Below, in pieces: positions 11,855-23,393 of a DNA stretch of 64,000 nucleotides. The notes under the pieces are model-generated. The model saw only the letters and a program-made list of their open reading frames with translations, searched no databases and was not told the origin of the DNA. The translations under genes and the position numbers were made by a program. Origin of the DNA: Megaustenia siamemsis (lineage: Eukaryota; Mollusca; Gastropoda; Stylommatophora; Ariophantidae); assembly GCA_032433765.1 (NCBI GenBank), contig JAVIAB010000092.1:34386034-34450033 (forward strand), in the 5' to 3' direction. Position 1 is the stretch's first letter. Each line of letters begins with the position of its first letter.

Positions 11855-11859
<5 letters not shown>

Positions 11860-11920
<61 letters not shown>

Positions 11921-11955
11921 ACATGTATATATGTATAAATGTATATATGTATAAA

Positions 11956-12010
<55 letters not shown>
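11860..12010. repeat. (AT)n compound microsatellite
   Basis: Two long AT tracts separated by a gtatacatg / gtataaatg stretch. The second copy (about 50556-50692) has different lengths for both tracts. Confidence 0.9.
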
Positions 12011-12012
<2 letters not shown>

Positions 12013-12079
12013 AATATCTCAAGCTCGGGAGTAAGGTTATATGATGAAACTACCAAAGGTAGGATCTACTATGTACAAC

Positions 12080-12221
12080 ATTACACTGAAATTATGCTGT
12101 AATCAGTGCCAGAAAAATGCTAAGCAAATTCATTATGGATAGACTAAAAGGGGCGGCAGTGAAACATTTGAGAGATGAATAATCAGATTTTAGGAAAAAC
12201 AGATCTTGCACCGATCAAACA
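12080..12221 (+). mobile_element. LINE RT scrap, remainder deleted
   Basis: Frames give LSKFIMDRLKGAAVKHLRD and SDFRKNRSCTDQT, which match the start of a LINE reverse transcriptase domain. Its continuation after the SINE is missing here but present in the second copy at 51264-51790. Confidence 0.6.
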
Positions 12222-12234
12222 CTTCCCTTACGTA

Positions 12235-12548
12235 AAGGTAAGGTAAAGTACAAGACATGAACCGGCGTCTTAGCACGCGAGTTTACACCCATATATGCTC
12301 GGCCGCCTATCCAGAAATGTTCGGATATTTCTGTATAGTGTAGCCTCAAGCATCGAAACTCAGATGCGAAGCGACATTCCTCACCTTCCCAGGATAATAC
12401 CCTGGTACCCATTTCTGCCAACGGCTGGGTCGACCGTGGGGGTAATTTTTTTTAAAATTTCCAACCACGAGTACAATTCACACTGCTCCCAGCGGGAATC
12501 GAACACGGGTTGTCCGAACGTCGGTAGTCTAGTCGGGTGGTTTTCCTA
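12235..12548 (-). mobile_element. SINE-3 (tRNA-derived, antisense), tRNA head deleted
   Basis: An antisense SINE begins after the target duplication cttcccttacgta (12222-12234). Its body includes aaccctggtacccattt-like and ggctgggtcgaccgtgg blocks, then the reverse of a B box (gggaatcgaacacggg). The sequence breaks at ggttttcc. The A-box end and second target duplication present in the other copy (51225-51263) are absent here, removed by a deletion of about 0.58 kb. Confidence 0.75.
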
Positions 12549-12549
12549 A

Positions 12550-12890
12550 AAATTAGTATTAAAAAAAAGAGACTTCTCTTCAGCGCTTGCTTGTGACTGG
12601 GTAATAACGAAATGAGCCTGGAAGTCAAGTGGTCACGAGGGAAATGAGCCTGACTAGGAATGGATGAGCGAACACGCTGCTGGAATGCTGGTCCGCATGT
12701 ACAGAAAAGAAAGGATGTCATAGCAGTGTCTACAATAATTTCCCGGTTGTGGGATATGTTGCAATGGATCTAAGATGATTAGCAAAGACGTGCAGAGGAA
12801 ATGTGATTGCTATGTAGCTTCTAATTAAGATAACACGGTAGTCAAGTAGACAGTATGCAGTGTTTTTGTTCTTTTTTATTATAAGTGATA
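12550..12890. other. Intronic stretch, no gene seen
   Basis: It begins at the deletion junction taaaaattagtatt. It may include more LINE-derived sequence (GHEGNEPD-like reading), but I cannot support a call. Confidence 0.4.
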
Positions 12891-12894
12891 TAGC

Positions 12895-13240
12895 AGCCCT
12901 GTATTACATTAAAGTCAGACGACACTATTTTAATTGTATCTTGTCACATATTCGTGCTCTGGAAGTCCTCTCAATATCGGCAAGAGAGCAAATGCCAGCT
13001 GTTTTTGCCTCTCGCCTATGTGCTCATTTGAGAGTTTTTCTAGGTCTGCCTCTTTTACCTGCAGGTTTCCATATGATGGTTTGCTTTCATATTCTCTTGT
13101 TGTCTCTTCTCATCACATGACCAACAAACGCCCACCTTCTTTTTTTGAAAGATAAATGATATTTTTGTATGCTTTGTCGTTTCTCTCACTTTTTAACACT
13201 TGAATTCATTCCATGGCATGCGAAGTGTTTTCCTGACGCA
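12895..13240 (-). mobile_element. LINE C-terminal fragment
   Basis: The minus strand reads KRRWAFVGHVMRRDNKRI, then KPAGKRGRPRKTLK and SLADIERTSRARI with stops between. This is a decayed LINE tail with the VGHVMRR and RGRPRKTL motifs. The duplicate lies at 52175-52520. Confidence 0.7.
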
Positions 13241-13893
13241 TTTATTTCAATTTATGTTTTATTTCTTTCATTGGTTTCTAGCTCTCACTTGCAAAAGTAA
13301 GGGTGGATAACATCCATTACTCTTCAGTATACTGTGCTGCAATCGCGGAACAATACTCACAAAGAAAGTAATACAAATCGCAATATTGTCTTTACTTAAA
13401 TTGTTCATCTGTTGAAACTTCACGGAAGAGACATTGCAAAAGATTAAATCAAATCTTTCGAAGAATTGGCATCTTCCAAGATATGTAACAATTTTGTTTT
13501 ATTTCTGTGATGCCTTTCCATTGCAATGCATTCATTCTTTCATTACTGAACGAGGCCTACTATTTAAAATGTAAAAACTTGTAATTGCTTTTTGTAATAA
13601 GCTGCAAAAAATAAATTTTAGTAAAGTAGCCAGAATAGAACAGAAAAATGCAAACAAATATTTTCAAGCACTAGATGAGCCCAAGTGAGTGTGATAAAGA
13701 AACATAGTGAAGAGCAAAACATGTCTGTAAATATACAGTACAATTAAAATAGTGTCCACCGACAATAAATATATGGTTGTAATTCATGGACAATCTCACT
13801 AACAATGAAGAAAAATGGTTCATCCGATACAACATTCTATAGAAAAATCATTACGATCCCTTGGATAATGTAATTCTTGGTCGTTTTGTGCAG
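13240..13893 (+). other. Intronic stretch before the EGF relic
   Basis: AT-rich, with no open frame of note. It ends at the acceptor-like ttttgtgcag. The duplicate region (52520-53462) contains a private 288-bp SINE insertion at the position corresponding to about 13667-13682. Confidence 0.5.
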
Positions 13894-14324
13894 TGTGTAG
13901 TGGGTGTAGCAAAGGCGGCAACGTCATCAACGGTACCTGTCACGGCAAATGTTCACATGGGATCTATGGACACGACTGCTCCAGGTCTTGTCTCAGTGTA
14001 TGTCCTTTATGTGAGTAAAAGTCCGGGAAATGCCTACAATGTAAACATCCTGGCTATACCTGTAATGACACTTGTCCCGATGGTAATTTTGGGCTACAGT
14101 GCGAACAGACGTGTTCTGATGGTTGTGACATCATATGTGACCCGGAAAGTGGTAACTGTATGTGCAAGGAAACGTACTACGGATCAGACTGCACTCTCAA
14201 ATATCCGGACAACTGGTTCAATGACACCTGTGAACAGTCAACCGAGAACTGTACATGCAAGAGAACGTTCTGTGGGTCATACTGCACTCTCAAATCTCCG
14301 GACAACTGTTTAACGAACCTGTGA
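13894..14324 (+). pseudogene. EGF-like (multiple-EGF / CED-1 type) relic exon
   Basis: After the acceptor ttttgtgcag, phase 1 gives a Cys-rich reading: CSGCSKGGNVINGTCHGKCS, HGIYGHDCSRSCLSVCPLCE, TAA stop (14016-14018), then KSGKCLQCKHPGYTCNDTCP, DGNFGLQCEQTCSDGCD, CMCKETYYGSDC and CKRTFCGSYC, ending at TGA 14322-14324. The cysteine spacing is that of short EGF repeats in MEGF10/CED-1-like or mollusc EGF-receptor-phosphatase ectodomains. The frame and cysteines continue past the TAA, so one codon was lost. The stop overlaps a perfect donor (gtgagt at 14011), which would define a 117-nt phase 1-1 exon. It sits between exons a and b, which join in phase 0, so it cannot be read in that transcript. 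The duplicate has the same stop. Confidence 0.75.
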
Positions 14325-14417
14325 ACAGATAATCGGGGCCTGCGACTCGTATGTCGATGATTCTCACGTTAAGAAGAGTCTACCGACTACAACAAACCCA
14401 AGCATATGGATACCTTA

Positions 14418-14895
14418 ATGTGTTTCTGTGCTAGACATGATTCATTTCTTGGTGTTTTTCCGCGAAACCATGGCTCATATCTTAATGTGTTTCTGTGCTA
14501 GCCATGGATCATATCTTGGTGTGTTTCTGTGCTATCCATGGCTCATATCCTAGCTTGTGTGTGTGTGCTGACCATGGCTCATATCTTGGTGTGTCCGTGT
14601 TAATCATGTCTCATATCTTTATGTGTGTATGTGTTTAGTCATATCTCATATCTTAGTGTGTATCTGTGTTAGTCATGTGTCATGTATTTGTGTGTGCATG
14701 TCTGGGTTAGTGATATCTCATACCTTTGTGTGCATGTCTATGTTAGTCATATCTGATATCTTTCTGTGCATGCATATGTTAGGCATGTGTCATATCTTAG
14801 TGCGTGCCTGTCTATGTCAGTCATATCTCGTATCGTTGTGTGCATGTCTGTGTTAGTCACATCACATATCTTTGAGTGGGCATGTCTGTGTTAGT
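14418..14895. repeat. About 34-bp degenerate minisatellite
   Basis: About 13 diverged copies of a unit like catatcttggtgtgtttctg followed by tgctagccatgg. Spacing is 34-36 bp. Open frames across it are chance products. The duplicate is at 53987-54464. Confidence 0.75.
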
Positions 14896-14899
14896 CACC

Positions 14900-15231
14900 T
14901 CTAGTGACTCGGGTATATGGTGCTCGTAAATCTGGGAGGGCCGACCATCTAAGGGCAGAATCCCCCTACAGAAAAGACAATCTGCTGCCTTGCAGGAAGA
15001 TTGGGGACAATCAAAGGCTAAGGAAAGCAAACCTGAATAAAATGCTGGCTGAAATCGGATGCACTGGGCCACTGGCGCAGAACACAGTGCAACGTTTTAA
15101 CGGGTGTTCAATCAGAGTGGATGTGGTAGACTCTAATTGTGATGTTATGCATGTGGGGGCGATCAATACACTTAACCTGACTGCTGACGTAATGTGAGAG
15201 TCTGGAATCCTACTCAGATTGAGCCCTGATC

Positions 15232-15232
<1 letters not shown>
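14900..15232 (+). other. Unrecognised open stretch
   Basis: A 97-codon frame (14904-15197) reads MTRVYGARKSGRADHL and continues to NTLNLTADVM. GC content is higher than in its surroundings, which suggests a captured or transposon-derived piece. I do not recognise it, and no splice sites frame it convincingly. It is unchanged in the duplicate at 54473-54766. Confidence 0.3.

Positions 15233-15274
<42 letters not shown>
15233..15274. repeat. (GA)n microsatellite
   Basis: Perfect GA dinucleotides. The duplicate is at about 54803-54842. Confidence 0.9.
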
Positions 15275-15276
<2 letters not shown>

Positions 15277-15597
15277 TAATGTAAAAGAGAAATAAAGACG
15301 AGACAGAGGCAGACCAAGAAGAAGTTGTTTTTTCAAGACATCAATGAAATCTTCATATGTCAACGATAGAAGTGAAAGAACTGGCTAGAGGTAGTGAAGA
15401 TTGATATATTGTGCCTACTCTCACCTGGATTATCCCATTACTCAAAGCAGTTACCAAATATGTGGTCATAAGAAAATGTGGTACTATGTTTGAATGCATT
15501 AAATATTGATATATTACAATGATTTTACTAACATGCTAGAAATTATTCTTGCTTTGAAAAATAAAATGCATAATGTATATGATCATTGCTATTTCAG

Positions 15598-15643
15598 GCG
15601 TTGACTAGCACTGAACGAATTGTGGCTGTTAGATTTATAGCTG
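15598..15643 (+). CDS. Exon b of the glyco-module
   Basis: A 46-nt micro-exon between acceptor tgctatttcag and donor gtatgt. It enters in phase 0, matching exon a, and leaves in phase 1. It encodes ALTSTERIVAVRFIA, a hydrophobic beta-strand-like segment. On its own it would not be convincing. The support is the exact phase fit on both sides and complete conservation in the duplicate. Confidence 0.6.
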
Positions 15644-16590
15644 GTATGTACACACGATTTTACTCTCTTTTTTACAAATCACCAAATAGACAAATTGAAA
15701 ATAAAAACATTTTTCAGTATAACAGTTCTTTTAATGAAAGTAAATAATGTGTTTGGTAGTTTTACTGGATGAGATGTTTGTGGAAAGCGCTTGAAGTAGC
15801 TTCAGATAAGAAAGAGATTGAACATTGAATCACTCTTGCAAACTACACCAAAATATAAAATGGTACACTCACCTGAAAAGAATGCTAAGAGATTCTATAG
15901 CATAGAAAACATGTACTGCAAGATGAGATGGAAGAAGTGCACTTGGGAGACTCAGAGTAAGATGAAATCTCAACATCCGAGAAACACTACCACGACATCA
16001 ATCGACAATAGTTGAGGCTGCCAGGAGAGCAGAAACTAAAACTGTGTAAATACATTTAACACCCGAAAGTGTATAAGAATAGATGCTGTGCAAATTGATT
16101 CCGTAATTTGAAAATAATTTTTAATGCAATAAATAATTCTTCAACTATGGTATATTTACAGATAATAGATTGTTGGTTCTTACTGATGTACCCACTTTCC
16201 TTCCTTTCTTTCCATCTCATAACAATAGAAGTGTGATAGTGTGAAGTGGGTTTGTCAAGGAGGGAGAGTGAATCATTAAAAAACTGTGATTTTATTCATT
16301 GTAATTAGAGTGATGAAATAGTCTCTCTCTCTCTCTCTTTCTCTTTCTCACTCGCTTACAAACACACCAATATATACACATCTATGTTTGTATATATACA
16401 ATCATCCCATCTGACATTCTAAACTTGGTTTCAGATTTTTAATTTCATTTGGACTTATTCTGTTACGAAATGTAGCTTGTTGGATTAAGCCTTCCTGAAT
16501 GTGAGGTTTTATATCTTTGCGTGATATTCAAACTAATTAAAACAATTTCTTGAGAATCTAAATCAATCACTGGTGTTAAATACTATGAGA
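15644..16590 (+). other. Intron b, first part
   Basis: No gene recognised. A 65-codon frame at 15818-16015 has no splice context. A short (CT)n tract lies at 16321-16350. Confidence 0.45.
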
Positions 16591-16594
16591 TCAC

Positions 16595-16703
<109 letters not shown>

Positions 16704-16799
16704 CATATGAGCCGCGGCGGGCCCTAAGGGCATACACCCAGATACTCTTATCTTTTTCTAAATTTTCTTTTCTTCTTTAGCACGAAATTAATATTATCA

Positions 16800-18895
16800 T
16801 TATGTTGACGTAGATGATCATTTCCTTATACAATCTTATATCCACCACATCGTATCAATTCTGTTGTTGATTGTTTTCCATGCCATGACACCAGGCTATC
16901 TAGTATGTTGTCCCTTTGTCGTCTGCAATTTCACTTTCCCTGTATTTTGCCAGTTGTAACCACGTATTAATGGGGCAGTTGAATGCAGTGACTTCAGAAC
17001 AATAAGCCTAATGAGCCAGGTAACACAAATTTTACTAAAAGTTATACAAGGAAGGATTCAGAATAAAATCAATACTGAAATAGATGAGCAACAATTTGGA
17101 TTCAGGAAAAACACTGGGACAAAAGAAGTCATATTCAGCATGAGAACATTGATTGAAAAGTACAGATAAGTAAACAAACCAATATATGCCTGCTTTATAG
17201 ACTACACCAAAGCTTTCGATAGAATACACCTTAAACAACTTATAGACTGCCTAAAAGATATAAATCTAGACGACGCAGACATACGACTAATATGTAATTT
17301 GTACTGGGAGCAAACAGCAATACTAAGATATAACAAGGATAACTCTACACCCATGGACAAAAAAAGAGGAGTAAGACAAGGATGCATCCTATCACCAAGC
17401 TTATTCAATCTATACACTGAGAAAATCTTTAAAAACATCTCAGAGATACCAGGGGTAAACATTAATGGAAAAATAATCCATAACCTGAGATATGCTGATG
17501 ATACAGATCTGCTAGCAGAAAATCTTAAAGACCTACAACAATTGCTCAATGTGATAAACATAACAAGCAAAAAATATGGACTAGAAATGAATATCAAAAA
17601 GACTAAAACTATGATCATTAACAATGAAAATTCTCAAGAACTACAATTAAATATCACAGATGAGGGAATACATCTTGAGACAGTCCAGAGTTACAACTAT
17701 CTGGGACATACTATAACTAATGATGGAAAATGCAAAACTGAAATTAAAAAAAAAAGAATAGGTAGGGCAAAAAGTAATTTAAATGCCATGAAAAATATAC
17801 TAACAATAAAACAAATATCAACAGGGCTGAAACTAAGAATGGCACAATGTTACATCTTCTCAATATTCCTGTATGGTGCAGAAACATGGACATTAGACAA
17901 GAAAACAGAACAGAAAATTGAAGCCTTTAAAATGTGGATTTATAGATGAATAGGTAGAATTGGATGGAAACAAAAGATAACAAACGATAAAGTTTTATAA
18001 CAACTGAAATTAAAAAGAGAACTACTAAATACAATTAATGACAAGACAAATGAAATTTTTGGGGCATGTTAAAAGACACAACAGCCTACTAAAAGTAATA
18101 TTGGAAGGAAAAATACAAGGTAAAAGTGGCAGAGGCAGACCAAGACTAACATGGACGAGTAACATCGAAAGATGGCCAAGTCAATCTATGACAGCCTGCA
18201 CCAACAAAGCAAGAAACAGAGCAGAATGGCGTTCCATGGTAGCCAACCTTCGTTGCGGAGAAGGCACACGATGATGATGATTAACCACGTATTAAAACTT
18301 TCCTCTTCTCATGATGTGACAGAAAAATGTTAATTGTTGCTTTCTGATGATTCTTAGGAGCTCCCTTTTTTGTGTTGGCCTCTTTGAGAGTTTCCTCGTT
18401 AGTATTTTTAGCTATCCGGGGAACTTTAACAATTCTTCTGAGAAATCCCATCTCTGTTGACTCTAATCGTCATTTCATTGTTTGTATACCGTCCATGATT
18501 CGCTTTCATAGGTCACAATTGGCTCTATATAGCACCGATGAATTTTTCCTTCTCACTTCTATTGACATAGATTTGTTGCATAAGACGTATTTAATTTTCT
18601 GAAATGCTAAATTGGGCCTCAGTAATTCTGCTTTTTATTTCTGTGGTGCATCTTCCATCTGATGATATTATTGCGCATAAGTATTTGACGCGTTGCACTT
18701 CTTTCAGATTTGTCTTGTTTAGTTTTATGCTGCATGATGGGGATGATTGTTTCTTCAATATGACCATTACTTCAGTTTTCTTTCTATTCAGACTGAGACT
18801 TTTCTTGTTGCTTTCTTGTAATATTATGTCTATCATTTCTTGTAGTTTATTATATGTCTTTGCTATTAAGACTGATTAAATTAATATGTTATTAA
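16800..18895 (-). mobile_element. Older antisense LINE fragment, split by a younger LINE
   Basis: On the minus strand the right part (18296-18895) reads MIDIILQESNKKSLSLNRKK, KYLCAIISSDGRCTTEIKSR and CHIMRRG. The left part (16800-16956) reads GKVKLQTTKGQHTR. Both belong to a decayed LINE C-terminal region. The sense LINE at 16971-18281 sits inside it. Confidence 0.65.
16971..18281 (+). mobile_element. 5'-truncated LINE with 14-bp target duplication
   Basis: The direct repeat taaccacgtattaa flanks the element at 16957-16970 and 18282-18295. Inside, the RT reads in order EQQFGFRKNTGTKE, ACFIDYTKAFDRIHLKQL, GVRQGCILSPSLFNLYTEKI, LRYADDTDLLAENLKDLQQL, YNYLGHTITNDGKCKTEI, FLYGAETWTLDKKTEQ and GRGRPRLTWTSNIERW. 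The catalytic F-x-D and YADD boxes are present. The 3' end is a short ATG tandem (acgatgatgatgat). In-frame stops at several places, including one after LIEKYR, show it is dead. Family: endonuclease/RT LINE, RTE-like by motif style. Confidence 0.9.
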
Positions 18896-18982
18896 TTAAT
18901 ATGTCAGAATAACATTGTATTTATCTAATTTCTCCATGCTTTCATACATATGTTAAAAGTTTTATTGATTCTTACATTGCAG

Positions 18983-19027
18983 ATAAGGAGGAATATACAG
19001 GTTTAAACAGCTCTCTATCCAAACTTA
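18983..19027 (+). CDS. Exon c of the glyco-module
   Basis: A 45-nt micro-exon between acceptor ttacattgcag and donor gtaagt, phase 1-1. It encodes DKEEYTGLNSSLSKL with one sequon (NSS). Only one synonymous change (aag/aaa) separates it from the duplicate at 58539. It fits exon b before it and exon d after it. Confidence 0.6.
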
Positions 19028-19648
19028 GTAAGTGTTTTTTTTTAAAATTTCAATTTGTAATATTACTGTAATCTTAACACTCAAAATTGCGTTTATTTTA
19101 CACACAGAGACTATGCCGTATAAATTTTAAACTATTACTAGTCGTTGTCATCTTTTATTTCTCAATAGTATTACGTGATTAAACTTGCGTTGTTTAAAAG
19201 CTTAAAAAAATATGTATTTAATATTTAGTCTTTTTTTATGATTGCATTCACCTTATGTTCAATATATTAACACTTAAATTACCAAAAACACATAATTAAA
19301 TATTGCATTATAATGTCAGTGTGCTACACGTAGAAAAATATAAACAAGTATTTTGATTTCATGTGTACGTGTTCCAGTTCTCTAATAAATAAATAAGAGC
19401 GTCACCTAAATCAATATATCTCCTGGAGCAGTAAATGTGAAATAAATAAAGGTGATTTTTGTAATACCTGTAATGTCATGCAGCCAGGTTTTAGATGTTG
19501 ACAATTAAGTGTGATATTTGAAATGTGTAAACTTTAAAGAAAAAAAGGAACATTAAAGAAAACAAAGCAACTAATGGATTAAACTTTACAAATACCAGTA
19601 TTCTCCACAATTATAATTTATTACTATGCATTCAATTTATTGACACAG
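19028..19648 (+). other. Intron c
   Basis: About 620 bp of AT-rich intron. No other feature seen. Confidence 0.6.
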
Positions 19649-19779
19649 GAAATACAACCATATATATAACCAAGAAATTTCAGAACGGTTCAAGGGAAGT
19701 ATTAGTAACCTTCACACCAAATGGGACTAAAACTGATAATAACATATTTCCAAAGGATAGCACATACTATCGCGCGGAA
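19649..19779 (+). CDS. Exon d of the glyco-module
   Basis: A 131-nt exon between acceptor attgacacag and donor gtaagt, entering in phase 1 and leaving in phase 0. It reads RNTTIYITKKFQNGSREVLV, then TFTPNGTKTDNNIFPKDS and TYYRAE. It holds three sequons (NTT, NGS, NGT) and alternating hydrophobic strands, consistent with an extracellular beta-rich domain. Confidence 0.72.
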
Positions 19780-20630
19780 GTAAGTATTCATTTTTTTCAA
19801 AATGTTAAATGTATAATCGTTGCTTATCATAAGAATTTACTGTAATGCTCATGGAGCCATTTAGTACGATCTTGAAATTCACTATTATGTTTACAGTACC
19901 TTATATACAAAGCATACAAGCAATTGCTTTATTTGATTACATCCACCTTGCATGCATTTCACTAGGGATTTGCACAATGACATGGTAACAAATCTGAGCT
20001 ATGGAATTGGCATATTCGTATTTAAGAAAATGTTAAAGATCAAATTAGCTGCTGCTGTAGTCCTGCCACGTGCTTTCTCTTAGAATTATTCTATAGTTTC
20101 TTCGCTATAACAATCTTATGGAATATGAACAAGTAAACCATATATTAATTGAGCAGTCACCACAAGAAGCACATCTTGAAGTAGATCGATAGTAACAAAT
20201 TAAAAGACAAAAATATCAAAGGACAATTTAATCTAGAATTCAGCAAATGAAGTGAATATAGGCGAACTATGAAATATTCACAACACACTGCAATGTTGAT
20301 ATCAGCTGAATTAAGTGATCGATTTAAGGAAACTGAAAAAAAAGCATGGATCTCAGACATCATTTGGAGACATCTAAAATAGACGTGAAGCCACGCTAGC
20401 CTTGTTAAATGAGTTAGGTAAAATCCTAGGCAAAGCAGCATATAAAGACCTTGATAATAAGTTAAAAACTCAGCAAGATGTGATAAAAGCACACATATAG
20501 ATAACCTGGCATTTGAAGCAGAAATAGCATCCAGAACTGGAAACAGGTATTATATTATATATACATAAATAACTAACAGGCTCCTTCACACCAAACGACG
20601 GACATGTTCTGCGTAAAGATGACACCTTAT
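19780..20630 (+). other. Intron d, first part
   Basis: No recognised gene. The stretch 20150-20500 has a longish minus-strand frame and a broken plus-strand reading (LSDRFKETEKKAWISDI) that could be old transposon sequence. I cannot assign it. Confidence 0.4.
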
Positions 20631-20635
20631 TATAG

Positions 20636-22395
20636 TTCGGTCCGAAATTTGTGCCAATAGAGTTTATTAACTATCTCGGAAACTGTTTTATGAATTTCAG
20701 TAATTATTTTTCATTAAATCTTATTTTTTCATCGACCTTAAGTCCGATTTTTTCCCCTACTGTCATGCATTTAGAAAATATTTTTATTTCTTTGAGGTAT
20801 ATAAAAATATGATTTTCTTGGTTGTCATAATGTTTAGAAGTATACAATACATACATTTGTTGTAATCAGATCATCGTTTAAAAGAAGCAACTTGTTTCAC
20901 GTGTTCTCCGCACAATCTTAGCACCATCTCGCACGTACTGAACCGTAAATTGTAAGTCGCGCCATTGAGAAATTTATTTTGTCATTTCCGATTTCTTGTT
21001 AAATAGGTTCAGAGGCGTATTTTGACAAGCTATTTATTATTAATGTATATTCTCTTATATGTGATAATGTGTATGCTATAGTGAAGTGACTACTTGCTTT
21101 TTAAAATCATGAAGTGTTTAAAGTGTAAATTCATCACTATGCAAAAGATAAATGTTTTATTGTACAGACACTTTTGCAAGGGATCTAAAAGAGGTCGGTT
21201 ATATTACGATATTAAAATAAAACAGAAAAAAACAACAAGAACAGCTCTAAATATAGATAGAAAGTCTTTAAATGGATGGTTAGGACAGAACTTTGAATCT
21301 GCAGAGGCGACGGTCAAGCAAGGGAGAAAAATGAAAGTTGATGTTTTTGACAAAGATGTTATTAGACGTGAGATTTTGAACATTTTTGAATCGAATCAGC
21401 TTGTTACACTGCGCAAACTTAAAGTTCGACTGCAATTAGAATATTATACTGAACTATCAAAAACGACTCTGTGGAAGATCGTAAGAGGCGTTGGTTTAAC
21501 TTTTCCGAAATCTACTAGTGGTAGAACTATTGTTTTTTTTTAAAACCACACTTGATTACTGTCCGAAGCAAATAATTGAGGCAGATCAGTGAGCGACGAA
21601 TGGAAGGCTAAGATATAGTGAATTTGGATGAAACATGGATCAATGCTCTTCATACATATGAAAAAGAATGGCAATCAGTTGACAGAGAAAATAAAAGAAG
21701 CATTCCAAGCAGCAAAGGACAACGCAATATATTAGTACATGCTGGTAGTATAAAGAATGGACTTCTTAATGACGCACAACTTATTTTTTCAATCAAAGTC
21801 TACAGATGGTATGAACTACCATACTGAAAAGAATGGACGAATTTTCATAGACTGGATAGAGAACACTCTACTCCCCATTCTGGATTGACCTTCATGCCTT
21901 GTAATGAACAATGCATCCTATCATAATGCGGTAGCACTGGAGAACAAAGATCTTAATTCGTCAAGCACAAAAGATCAAATCAGCACATGGCTTAGAAAAG
22001 ATTTTTTTCCTTTCACACCATCCAGTAAAAACTAGAGTTATTGCAACTTGTTAGACAGACTAAGAAGACAACGTTATATCAAATTGATAAAAAAATTGCA
22101 AATTAGGGCCACACATCTCTTTGCCTCCCACCTTATCATTCGGACCCCAACCAAATAGAACTTGCGTGGGCTAAAGTCAAAGGCCAAGTTGCTGCGCAGA
22201 ACAGGACGTTTAAAATGGGTTCTGTTAAAGAATTGACGCGAATGCCTTCTCAATGATAGACATTGAGTACTTGAGAAAATGTGACGACCATGTGCTCAGA
22301 GAAGAGGAACAATACTGACGACGAGATGGATTGCAGTTTGCCCAACCGATAACAATTGTTAACCTCTTAGAGACTTTTCTGATTCTGAATGAGGT
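20636..22395 (+). pseudogene. Dead Tc1/mariner-superfamily transposase, relative of the intact one
   Basis: The first part (21109-21543) reads MKCLKCKFITMQKINVLLYR, LVTLRKLKVRLQLEYYTELS and KTTLWKIVRGVGLTF. It aligns along its length with the N-terminal half of the transposase at 33118. After stops and frameshifts, LDETWIN (near 21622), VMNNASYHNAV (near 21903) and PNQIELAWAKVKGQVAAQN (near 22150) follow. The middle catalytic Asp has become Asn (VMNNAS for VMDNAS), and the frame is broken many times. The ends are not resolved: gttcggtccgaaatttg near 20636 may be an old terminal repeat. Confidence 0.75.
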
Positions 22396-23393
22396 ATGTC
22401 GGACATGAACACAATTTTTTGTTGATGGCACACTTACTATTTGATGACTATGTGAGTTTGCAGTTCTGGTCGTTCCATATATTTTTGTTGATGACACGAC
22501 TTATAATTGGCGACTATGTGTGTTTGATACCTTGGTCAAAGTTTACATATCTCTATGACAAGGATAAAAATCAAATGAAAAATTGTGCCCTCTTCAAAGT
22601 GGTAAGGATACGCCTTTGACATGCATTGTTAGAAAACCAAAGTAATTTAAAGTCACATCACAAGTCAGATGTTTCTTTATTTGTTTTCAATATAATTGTT
22701 CTTATGCAATCTGTAATTTCTTTTTAGTACGTTCTAATAGCACATATAAATGTTTATTAGTATCTTAGATTATTTTAATGAAGAAAACAATCAGCCAGCT
22801 AACATCTTCAATTGTATTATTTACAAAAGTATACTCTTGCTGACCAAAGAATAAAAATTAAAATGCCACTGACATGACTCACGTCGGACAGGCCTTGTTA
22901 AGACCATTATACAGGGCACAGTAATATGGTAAAGAAAACAAGACAGAGCGAGAAAGCGGCTGGATGACAAAATCAAATAAAAAGATAAGATTAGCATCGA
23001 CAAGCGTTCCCCATTGACTACCATTGTTACTGGAATAATACTGATGAAGATAATTTTGTCGTTGAATCTATAAAAGTACTACTTTTACATTTATGTTTAA
23101 ATAATCAATTCGTGCTGTTAATTTAGAATAGGGATGTTTGAATTATCTACAAAAGATGGATGTGAAAAGTGAAAATTGTAGTTAAATTTGTTCTTATGAA
23201 AGTTGATGGACTGATTTTCTAAAACATCTATTTTTGTAAAAGGTGTTATTGTCGTGTAACTTTTAAATTGTAATTGCAATATTATTAAAATGTTGCAATT
23301 TTGTTGTAGATACTTAAATCGCTGCTTCACTATTTTGTATCCCCTTTGTGATATTTTATTTTCTACTTCCATACCATAAATTTTCTTTTACAG
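22396..23393 (+). other. Intron d, last part
   Basis: No gene or repeat recognised. It ends in the acceptor of exon e. Confidence 0.5.

Noticed and set aside
11801..12056. Tyr/Ile-rich frames on the minus strand
   Set aside because: They are translations of the (AT)n array.
13861..14313. 150-codon frame starting MDNVILGRFVQ
   Set aside because: This is the wrong frame. The neighbouring frame shows EGF-type cysteine spacing and starts at a good acceptor.
14623..14856. Cys/Ser/Val-rich 77-codon frame
   Set aside because: It lies wholly in the 34-bp minisatellite.
20157..20492. 111-codon minus-strand frame with hydrophobic stretches
   Set aside because: No splice context, and no family recognised. 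It is conserved only because the whole segment was duplicated.
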